Shown: in pieces, positions 53,907 to 61,120 of the stretch | How positions within the stretch are numbered: the first letter of the stretch is position 1 | Layout of the letters: every line of letters starts with the position of its first letter | Assembly (NCBI GenBank): GCA_963204915.1 | Contig: CAUJHS010000064.1 | Span: forward strand, 62,001-126,000 | Direction of reading: 5' to 3' | From: Planctomycetota bacterium | Lineage (GTDB): Bacteria > Planctomycetota > Planctomycetia > Pirellulales > Pirellulaceae | Length of the DNA: 64,000 nucleotides | The notes under the pieces: generated by a model | Told to the model about the DNA's origin: nothing | Database searches by the model: none | Seen by the model: only the letters and a program-made list of their open reading frames with translations | Translations under genes and position numbers: made by a program

Positions 53907-55262
53907 ATGACGATTTATGGCTTGCGGCGTTCTCGCTTAAGTGCTGCAATTACCGTGATGCTGCTGCTGGCAATTCAGGCCGATTCGCTGCGCGCAGGAG
54001 GGTCAGGCTTTTTCCGGAGCCGCGCCGTAGGCGGCGTCAATATTTCCCCTGAGGGAATTGTCTCCGAGCCAACCCTCGAACATCGCGAGACGCTCCGACG
54101 CGAAATTTTGAAAGACATGCAACCGGTTCCGGAGGGGATGCGAACGAAAGTCGAACTGCGGAAAATTTCATTGCGAGGGTTGGACAAGGCGATCGCCCAC
54201 GCCCATGAACATAACATGGGAGTCCTCCCGGATGAAATCAAGTACTTGAGTGGAATTCAACGTATTCAATACATTTTCGTTTATCCCGATCAAAACGATA
54301 TCGTCCTGGCTGGCCCTGGCGAAGGGTGGAAAGTTGATTCTCACGGAAATGTAGTTGGCGAAACCACCGGCCTGCCCGTAATTCATTTGGATGACCTGAT
54401 CGTTGCACTTCGATCGGTTCATGCGGCGCGGACGGAAGGGATCAGTTGTTCAATTGACCCTACCGAAGAGGGACGGCGTAATCTTCAATCATTCCTCGGC
54501 AAGCAAAGGCATTTTCAGCCTTCGATCGCCCAGGGCGTTGAACAAGCCTTGGGAATGCAACAGGTTTCGCTCACCGGCGTGCCTCACGAAAGCAGGTTTG
54601 CGCGGATGCTTGTCGCTGCAGACTATCGAATGAAACGTCTCGCCATGAACCTACAGCCTTCGCCAATTCCGGGGCTTCCTAGCTATCTGCATTTATTGAA
54701 GTCGTCGGCCAGCAGTATGACCCCGCGCTGGTGGCTGGCGTGTGATTATGACGTGATCGCACGGAGCGATGACGAATTGACATGGCGGCTGAGCGGCCAG
54801 GGAGTGAAAGTCCTTACGGAAGATGAAACGGTCTCTGTCGATGGCGAAGTCAAGCAGTTGGGACGCACGAGCGTTCCGGCCAAACAGTGGGCGGATTTAA
54901 TGACGGAACGCTATGAGGAACTCGCGCGCGCCGAGCCAGTGTTTGCCGAGTTGCGGAATTTAATGGACTTGTGCGTGGTTAGTGCAATCATTGAGCGGCA
55001 CGGTTTGCGCGCTCAAGCGGGATGTGAATTGCCGATGCTTTGCCAGGCCGACGGAGGGGCCGTGCCCGCGACGTGGAACACGCCGAAAGCCATCGCCACG
55101 CAGTGTAGTTTCGTCAAGCGAGGATCCAATTACATCATCACCGCGTCCGGGGGCGTCCAAATCGAGTCTTGGAACGTGGCCTCGCAATCGGAAGTGGATG
55201 TGCACATCAACGCATTGCGACAACACGCGGCTTCTGCGACCAGTAGTTGGTGGTGGAACTGA
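53907..55262 (+). CDS. DUF1598 exported protein
   Basis: 451 residues from ATG 53907, with GGGAG 7 bases upstream; the frame extends to 53862 without support. It starts with a signal-like stretch (AAITVMLLLAIQADSLRAGG). The body contains LRKISLRGLDKAIAHAHEHN and PSPIPGLPSYLHLLKSSASS, which I recall as DUF1598, a family known from planctomycetes. The end is rich in Ser and Trp (SSWWWN). No enzyme motif was seen. It starts 156 bases from the FHA regulator, divergent, and may be under its control (inference from position only). The next gene is an OMF-like lipoprotein. Confidence 0.75.
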   Translation: MTIYGLRRSRLSAAITVMLLLAIQADSLRAGGSGFFRSRAVGGVNISPEGIVSEPTLEHRETLRREILKDMQPVPEGMRTKVELRKISLRGLDKAIAHAHEHNMGVLPDEIKYLSGIQRIQYIFVYPDQNDIVLAGPGEGWKVDSHGNVVGETTGLPVIHLDDLIVALRSVHAARTEGISCSIDPTEEGRRNLQSFLGKQRHFQPSIAQGVEQALGMQQVSLTGVPHESRFARMLVAADYRMKRLAMNLQPSPIPGLPSYLHLLKSSASSMTPRWWLACDYDVIARSDDELTWRLSGQGVKVLTEDETVSVDGEVKQLGRTSVPAKQWADLMTERYEELARAEPVFAELRNLMDLCVVSAIIERHGLRAQAGCELPMLCQADGGAVPATWNTPKAIATQCSFVKRGSNYIITASGGVQIESWNVASQSEVDVHINALRQHAASATSSWWWN

Positions 55263-55523
55263 GAGCCGGTGGAGTGCGCTTGGATGGAGTAATTCATGTT
55301 GAAGCTCCCGCCCGTTGTGCAGGCTGGCCTGTACGGTTCGTCAGCGGCAAGTTTGCGACCCTAAAACTTGCCCCCTTTATCCAACCATCGTAGTTGCTGT
55401 GAACCTGTTGATCTTTACCAGTCCGAACCCTAGGAGATTTGATCATAAGCGGTGCGACCGTGCTTCGATAACGAATCAGCAGAATCGACATGCACGGAAA
55501 TTCTCTCGCGCCTGGGATTGCGC

Positions 55524-56792
55524 ATGGTTGGCACGGTTATCCGACGATTGCTGTTAGCAGGCTGCCTTGCCCTGACCGGTTGCGCATTTCCCACGGGCGG
55601 TAAATCGACGTTTTGTCTTCCCTGTTCCCCGCCTACTTGGCAAGTTGAAGCCAATCTTTACCATCGCGGCATTTTCACTGCCGATGCTCCGCCGCCGGAA
55701 TTAAACACCGTAGGGGCGGAGCCGATGAACCCCGCCGGGTATCGAATTCTGACCGCAGAAGAATGTCAATGCCTGGCGGTGGAGCACGCGACCACGGCCC
55801 ATTTGGTTGATATTGAGCGACAACTGGCAATTGCCTCGACGCCGCCTCGTCCGCAAAGCCGTATGGCGAGAGGATTGCGTGTTCACAGGCGATTGCTGGA
55901 ACTGCGAGCAGCACAAATTCGTAATGACGCAGCGGGCCAGGCTTTGGAGACCTATTATCAACTGGCGGCTGCCGAGGCGATGGCGGACATTTTGGCGCGA
56001 ACGAGCGCCCACCTCAATCAAATGATGGGGCGTATCGTCGAGTTACGAACGCAAGGTTTGCAACCGCCGCTCGACGAACTGGAGCTACGTCGTCAAGAGA
56101 TCGACTTACTTCGCCGCCAGGCCGAACTCGATTGGACGATTGCGCAGCTTAACGGCCAGTTACGCCTTTTGCTGGGTTGGGATATCAACGGACCGGTCCG
56201 AGCCTGGCCACAAGCGGACTTTATTGTGACAGAGACGCCTGTGAACGTTGAAGCAGCCGTTCAAGCGGGACTGAGTTCACGACCCGACCTGGCCACCTTG
56301 CGTTTGCTCGACGCCACACTTGATGAAGCGACGATTCCCGTCGTACGAGGCGCCTTGCAAACGCAGGACGCCAGTCTCGGCAACGTAACGAGTGGATTTG
56401 AGCGACTAGGGCAATTACTTCGTCCGGCCCGCGGCGATGATGAGCTTGCGGCGCGTCGAGCCCAATTGAGAGTTCTGTTGGCGGAGAAAGAGCGCGAATT
56501 GGTTGTTGGTGTGGTTACCGCGGCCGGCGCGGTCGAGATGCGGCGTGACCAAGCGCAGCTTGCCAAGCTTGCGTTCGATAACGCGGTATTACGACTTCGG
56601 GACTTGCAGCAACTTCGCAATATCGGACAAGCAACGCCTGCCGACGTATCTGCGCAAGAAGGCGAAGTGCTCGAAGCCGAAGGCGAGTTTTTGCAAGCCG
56701 TCGCTCAGTGGCGCCTGGCTGAGGTAAAGCTTCGCCAAACCCTGGGAGTGTTAGTGTGGGAATGCATAGACCATGCGGCCTGCCCTCCCTAA
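55524..56792 (+). CDS. Outer-membrane-factor-like lipoprotein (TolC-type coiled coil)
   Basis: 422 residues from ATG 55524; the frame runs back to 55452. MVGTVIRRLLLAGCLALTGC carries a lipobox (LTGC, Cys at 20). From ~90 on, most of it is heptad-rich helix: LRRQAELDWTIAQLNGQLRL and EVLEAEGEFLQAVAQWRLAE are examples. Two long helical hairpins separated by a short strand region, then a C-terminal TLGVL, match the TolC/OMF barrel-plus-tunnel family, although the beta-barrel strands are hard to see by eye. It could be the outer-membrane duct of an efflux or secretion system, but no partner pump is adjacent. It follows DUF1598 on the same strand after 261 bases. Confidence 0.6.
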   Translation: MVGTVIRRLLLAGCLALTGCAFPTGGKSTFCLPCSPPTWQVEANLYHRGIFTADAPPPELNTVGAEPMNPAGYRILTAEECQCLAVEHATTAHLVDIERQLAIASTPPRPQSRMARGLRVHRRLLELRAAQIRNDAAGQALETYYQLAAAEAMADILARTSAHLNQMMGRIVELRTQGLQPPLDELELRRQEIDLLRRQAELDWTIAQLNGQLRLLLGWDINGPVRAWPQADFIVTETPVNVEAAVQAGLSSRPDLATLRLLDATLDEATIPVVRGALQTQDASLGNVTSGFERLGQLLRPARGDDELAARRAQLRVLLAEKERELVVGVVTAAGAVEMRRDQAQLAKLAFDNAVLRLRDLQQLRNIGQATPADVSAQEGEVLEAEGEFLQAVAQWRLAEVKLRQTLGVLVWECIDHAACPP

Positions 56793-56858
56793 CGACAACG
56801 ACAACGCGAACGGATAGTCCACGTGCCTGAGCACGCGGCAGAATTCGTTCTACACTGG

Positions 56859-57272
56859 TTAGTCCCGTCCCTTGCCGCGGCAGCCGCTGGCATAGCTGGC
56901 CCGCATCAGCGGCACGGCTCGCCCGCCGATCACCACCGCCGCTAAGGTGGAAAGCTTCCGCACCACGGTCCAGACCAAGGCCGCCAGCATCGGCTTCTTT
57001 TTGCGGGGTTTTAAGAGCCGCCGCACGGCGCCTTCGATGCCGTTGGATACCTCCATCCGCTGGTTCTTCGTGAACGGCCGCGCCCGCTTGGTTCCATGCT
57101 TGGCCGTAGTGGACCGCCAGCGCCGGTCGATCTGCGGCAGACTCACCCGCTCCACGGAGAGCGCGGCTCCCACCATCTCCGTCAGCGTCTTGGGATGATT
57201 GACGCGCAGCTCCTAATGATTGACCTGTTCACGACTTCCCAGGGGACCGCCGCACTTCTCAATCGCCCGGGA
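56859..57272 (-). pseudogene. IS4-like transposase remnant
   Basis: Minus-strand frame from about 57272 to 56859. It carries NHPKTLTEMVGAALSVERVS, then the pattern IDRRWRSTTAKHGTKRARPF, KNQRMEVSNGIEGAVRRLL and ALVWTVVRKLSTLAAVVIGG, ending GRAVPLMRASY. The spacing and words match the N-terminal part of IS4-type transposases (KH-x-x-KR-x-x-RF, then ALDWT). The DDE-core aspartate of ALDWT reads Val here (ALVWT). A TAG interrupts the frame at 57213-57215, and the frame ends long before the rest of a transposase. No inverted repeats or target-site copy could be found by eye. So this is an old, dead fragment. Confidence 0.55.
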
Positions 57273-57377
57273 AACTGGTGATGAGGCAGAGCGCAAGACT
57301 CTTGGCAGAATCGAGCGCAACCCAGATAATGGCGGGCGAATCTGACAATTGAATCACCATTTTCAAAGGCGATTGCG

Positions 57378-58439
57378 GTGGGTTACTTCATCGGGGTCGA
57401 TGTCGGCGGGACAACCAGCACGGTTTGCGTTGGGGATAATCGCCGCCACGTGGTGGGCGTTTCGCCTCAGTTCGGCACGCTAGCCAACGATGGACCTCCG
57501 GCCGTGGTGCAAGCGATTGTCGAGAACACGAAAATCGAGTTAGAGAAAGTCGGGGCCTCGCTCCGCGACATTGAGGCGGTGGGCCTCGCGACGCCGGGTC
57601 CTGCCACTATGGACGGCGTATTGCTCAAGACCCCGAATCTTGATCCGGCATTGTGGGACCGATTTCCAATTCGCGCCGAGTTGGAGCGTGCCTTCCAAAC
57701 TCATCAACCCAACGCGCGCGTACATTACTTAGGCGATGGCCAGGCCGCCGCACTTGGCGAGTATTCGATTCGAAGCCGCGCCGTGCACTGGAGCCGTTTG
57801 ACCGAGAACGACCTTGGCGATTCGGCGTTTTCATCGCTATTCATGGTCATTGTGGGAACTGGCTTAGGCGGCGGCGCGGTTCAGGAGGGAAAAGTTATTC
57901 GCGGCAGCGAAGGACGCGCCGGACATGTGGGACACATCTTCCTGCCCGAATTCGCATTTCGCTTCGAACATGATCGACAGTTGCGCGTGGGCAATGCGTT
58001 TTGCACGGCCGAGTCGGCGATTTCGCTCACAGGCTTGACTCATCAACTGGAGTACCGGCTCAAGCTGGAGCGTTGGAAGCACCACCCCTTAAATGAACTG
58101 CGGACCACGACACGGTCCAAAGCAAAACAACTTCGCGAACTTGCAGCGGCAGGCGATGAATTAGCGCTGGAGTTATTCGCCGATCAAGCGCGAGCGTTGG
58201 GCGTCGCCTTACTTAGTGTCAACTATTTGGGCGACTATCACTTATTGGTCATTGGCGGAGGCGTGTGCGATTTGCCCCCCGCGGTGCGAGAGCAATATCG
58301 GCTCCAGGCGGAAGCGTCGTATCGCGAACACGCCTTGGAAGGATTTCAAAACCTGGCGGAGTTCAAATTCTCGGTGTGTGGCGACGATGCCCCCGTGATT
58401 GGCGCCTTAGCTTGGGTCTATGAAGCGGCGCAGACTTAG
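57378..58439 (+). CDS. ROK-family sugar kinase or regulator
   Basis: 353 residues from GTG 57378 (AAAGG upstream). The ATP-binding start is FIGVDVGGTTSTVCVGD (about 4-20), then AVGLATPGPATMDGVLLKTP and the substrate Asp in YLGDGQAAALGEY. VIVGTGLGGGAVQEGKVIRG is the phosphate-2 loop, and GRAGHVGHIF is the ROK signature region. The zinc-binding CxCGxxGC cluster that follows GHxxx in most ROK proteins is absent: only FCTAESA is present. It may be a glucokinase or other hexokinase, or an unusual relative. It has no HTH, so it is not the repressor type. It lies before the rfb genes, which are preceded by a regulatory stretch. Confidence 0.75.
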   Translation: MGYFIGVDVGGTTSTVCVGDNRRHVVGVSPQFGTLANDGPPAVVQAIVENTKIELEKVGASLRDIEAVGLATPGPATMDGVLLKTPNLDPALWDRFPIRAELERAFQTHQPNARVHYLGDGQAAALGEYSIRSRAVHWSRLTENDLGDSAFSSLFMVIVGTGLGGGAVQEGKVIRGSEGRAGHVGHIFLPEFAFRFEHDRQLRVGNAFCTAESAISLTGLTHQLEYRLKLERWKHHPLNELRTTTRSKAKQLRELAAAGDELALELFADQARALGVALLSVNYLGDYHLLVIGGGVCDLPPAVREQYRLQAEASYREHALEGFQNLAEFKFSVCGDDAPVIGALAWVYEAAQT

Positions 58440-58779
58440 CATCGCACTTTTTTTTTCGATTTAGAACATTTGTTCGGTATAATATACATAAATACATTTA
58501 CAAGCGAACAGTTTATCGCCGTAGCTAAATGGGACGCAATTCAAGACGTTGTGATTGGTAAACAACGCGGTTCGTGGCGAAGAAGTGACGTACCTCCTGG
58601 TAATCACCTGCGAATTCGCACCGACTCTTTTTCCGAGGGGCTTGACGCCAAGTTGCCAATGTGACCCAAGCAATGGTTGCTTGCATGTCGACTAATGCGA
58701 TCGGAACGGTGATGTTTTGCGTCGCGTGGAGCGTATTTCTCGTTCATTCACTCGGCGCTTGCTTCCCGGGGCCAAGTTC
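58440..58779. other. Upstream region of rfbB
   Basis: 340 bases without a gene. It is strikingly A/T-rich at its left end (nine T in a row from about 58448), holds the operator/promoter candidate listed separately, then ordinary sequence up to the rfbB ATG. Confidence 0.45.
58464..58483 (+). promoter_or_regulatory. GAAC-N4-GTTC operator candidate overlapping a promoter
   Basis: GAAC (58464-58467), ATTT and GTTC (58472-58475) form a 12-base near-palindrome of the DinR/LexA (Gram-positive SOS) type. TATAAT follows at 58478-58483, and TTCGAT 17 bases upstream (58455-58460) may be the -35. The site thus lies in the spacer, where a repressor would block transcription. The nearest downstream gene is rfbB at 58780, or a short RNA. 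Confidence 0.4.
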
Positions 58780-59859
58780 ATGCGAACCGTTCTTGTAACG
58801 GGCGGAGCGGGTTTTATCGGCAGTTGCTTCGTTCGGCGGAGCTTGGCCCATGATGCGGTCCGCCTGATCAACTTGGATCGGCTCAGCTACGCAAGTAGTC
58901 TGGAATCGCTGGAGCCGGTCAAGCACAACCCAAGGCACGTATTCGTCCAAGGGGACATCGGCGATCGAGCGTTGGTGTCGCAGCTTTTGCGGACGTACGA
59001 CGTGGGGGCTGTGGTGAATTTCGCCGCCGAGTCGCACGTCGACCGCTCGATTGACGGACCGCGCGCGTTTTTGACGACCAATGTTGTTGGAGCCTTCGAT
59101 TTGCTCCTCGCGGTGTGCGACTATTGGGAGCAGCTTCCCTCGAAATGTCGCGATGCATTTCGGTTCCTGCAAGTCTCGACTGATGAGGTCTACGGCTCGT
59201 TGGGCGACTCGGGGAAGTTTAACGAGACATCTCGGTATGCGCCGAATTCGCCTTACGCAGCGTCGAAAGCCGCCGCCGACCATTTCGTTCGCGCGTTTGG
59301 GCGCACCTACGGCTTGCCGGTGCTAATTACCAATTGTTCGAACAATTACGGGCCTTACCAGTTTCCCGAGAAATTGATTCCGCGGATGATCCTCAATGCC
59401 CTGGAGGGGAAACCGCTTCCCGTCTATGGCGATGGCCAAAACATACGCGACTGGCTTTATGTGGAAGATCATTGCGACGCCGTGCAACGGGTGCTTGATT
59501 CGGGCCAGCCAGGGCAAACGTACAACATCGGCGGCGGGTGCGAGTTGACGAATCTGGAACTCGTGCAGGCGATCTGTCGTTTGCTGGATTGCATGGATCT
59601 GGCGTTGCCGCACCGGTCCTGCGAATCGTTCGTCACCTTCGTACCCGATCGACCGGGGCACGACCGACGTTACGCCATTGACTTTTCCAAGATCCAACAA
59701 GAGTTGAATTGGCGTCCTGCGGTTTCCCTGTCGGAAGGTTTGAACCGCACGGTACGATGGTATGTTGAAAATCGTGCCTGGGCGCAACGCGCCGAAGCCG
59801 AGGAAGCGCGGCGCGCACGCGTCGGTTTGCGTGGCATGGCGTCCGACGCGATGTTGTAA
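58780..59859 (+). CDS. rfbB: dTDP-glucose 4,6-dehydratase
   Basis: 359 residues. It converts dTDP-glucose to dTDP-4-keto-6-deoxyglucose, step two of dTDP-rhamnose and related sugars. NAD motif: VLVTGGAGFIGSCFVRRS (about 4-21). Catalytic parts: VSTDEVYGSLGD (DE after Thr), then SPYAASKAAADHFVRAFGRT (Y-x-x-x-K), and NCSNNYGPYQFPEKLIPRMI. Closing parts: YGDGQNIRDWLYVEDHCDAV and DRRYAIDFSKIQQELNW. ATG 58780 is chosen because the family start (M-x-x-VLVTGGAGFIGS) is right there; the frame also runs from 58717. rfbA follows after 72 bases; rfbC and rfbD are not in the window. Confidence 0.93.
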   Translation: MRTVLVTGGAGFIGSCFVRRSLAHDAVRLINLDRLSYASSLESLEPVKHNPRHVFVQGDIGDRALVSQLLRTYDVGAVVNFAAESHVDRSIDGPRAFLTTNVVGAFDLLLAVCDYWEQLPSKCRDAFRFLQVSTDEVYGSLGDSGKFNETSRYAPNSPYAASKAAADHFVRAFGRTYGLPVLITNCSNNYGPYQFPEKLIPRMILNALEGKPLPVYGDGQNIRDWLYVEDHCDAVQRVLDSGQPGQTYNIGGGCELTNLELVQAICRLLDCMDLALPHRSCESFVTFVPDRPGHDRRYAIDFSKIQQELNWRPAVSLSEGLNRTVRWYVENRAWAQRAEAEEARRARVGLRGMASDAML

Positions 59860-59931
59860 TCGGGCGTCCTGCCTTGTTCGCAGCGCGCGGCGCGACGGGG
59901 CGCGTCGTTGAATACCTGGAGAATCGGCGAT

Positions 59932-60825
59932 ATGCCCGAGCGACAACGTGTTCGCAAAGGAATTATCCTCGCGGGCGGAACCGGCACGCGGCTGTATCCC
60001 ATTACGCGTGCGGTGTGCAAACAGTTGTTGCCGGTTTACGATAAACCCTTGATTTACTATCCGCTTTCCACGCTGCTGCTGGCGGGAATTCGCGACATTT
60101 TACTGATCTCGACCCCCGAAGATTTGCCAGGTTTTCAAAGGTTGCTTGGTTCGGGCGCGCAATGGGGCGTTCGGTTGCAGTACGCGGTTCAACCGGCGCC
60201 TGAAGGCGTGGCCCAAGCGTTCCTGATCGGCCGTTCGTTTATTGCCGACGACGCCGTCGCCCTGGTGCTTGGCGATAACTTGTTTTATGGACACGGCTTT
60301 CATCGCATGCTGGAAGATGCGGCCGATTCAACTTCCGGCGCGACGATCTTCAGTTATCCGATGAACGACCCCCAGCGTTACGGGGTCATTGAGCTGGACC
60401 CGTCGGGCCGCCCGGTGTCCATTGAGGAGAAGCCGATGCGACCCCGGTCAAACTTAGCGGTGCCAGGGCTGTATTTTTATGACAACCAAGTGGTGGAGTT
60501 TGCAACTCGCGTGCAACCGTCAGGGCGCGGCGAACTGGAAATTTCCGAAGTGAATCGCATGTATTTGGAAAGCAACCGCCTTCGCGTCATTCACATGGGG
60601 CGCGGTTTGGCGTGGTTCGACGCCGGTACGCCCGACTCGTTGTTAGAAGCGGCGAGTTTCGTCGAAACCATCCAAAAGCGGCAAGGTTTGCAAATCGCGT
60701 GCTTAGAGGAAGTCGCGTTTCGCAAGGGCTTCATCACTCGCGACCAATTGTCCGAGGCGGCGCACGGCATGAACAACGAATATGGCCAATACCTGAAACG
60801 GATTTCCGAAGCGGCTTGCCTGTAA
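59932..60825 (+). CDS. rfbA: Glucose-1-phosphate thymidylyltransferase
   Basis: 297 residues. It makes dTDP-glucose from glucose-1-phosphate and dTTP, the first step of the dTDP-sugar route. GGAGA stands about 10 bases before ATG 59932. Signature: [20 protein letters not shown] (about 10-29), then [20 protein letters not shown]. Substrate elements: [54 protein letters not shown] and [20 protein letters not shown]. It is normal in length and complete. With rfbB upstream it forms the start of a dTDP-deoxysugar pathway, which fits the glycan genes elsewhere in this window. Confidence 0.94.
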   Translation: MPERQRVRKGIILAGGTGTRLYPITRAVCKQLLPVYDKPLIYYPLSTLLLAGIRDILLISTPEDLPGFQRLLGSGAQWGVRLQYAVQPAPEGVAQAFLIGRSFIADDAVALVLGDNLFYGHGFHRMLEDAADSTSGATIFSYPMNDPQRYGVIELDPSGRPVSIEEKPMRPRSNLAVPGLYFYDNQVVEFATRVQPSGRGELEISEVNRMYLESNRLRVIHMGRGLAWFDAGTPDSLLEAASFVETIQKRQGLQIACLEEVAFRKGFITRDQLSEAAHGMNNEYGQYLKRISEAACL

Positions 60826-61120
60826 GTTTGCTTGATACTTCGGATCGGGAAGGGGGTCTGCCAAAAGGCTTAACGCGTCAACCTGCGAGGAAATGACTTG
60901 ACCGAGCGACGCGTTGTGCTAACTTGATGTCGCTTACGGCCTTCCGCAACTTTCCCGCCAAACAGTCCTCAATGTTCGGTTCGCCACACCGATAGCTCGA
61001 CCGGGTCGAACTGTCGTTCATTTCGCCTGCGAGCGACTTTTCCCACACCTCGGCTGCCAAATGGCGTGCCTAGCCATGCGGACCGCTCGAAACCAACGAT
61101 CTTAGAGAGGGATAACCTCA
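60826..61120. other. Intergenic region before the PSCyt1 gene
   Basis: 295 bases between rfbA and the final gene. The small frames here are not supported. GAGAGG precedes the ATG at 61121 by about 10 bases. Confidence 0.4.

Noticed and set aside
58470..58664. 64-residue + strand frame upstream of rfbB
   Set aside because: It starts with TTG within the promoter/operator stretch, has no ribosome site and no recognisable protein.
60878..61060. 60-residue minus-strand frame between rfbA and the PSCyt1 gene
   Set aside because: No ribosome site and no recognisable protein; composition is not convincing.
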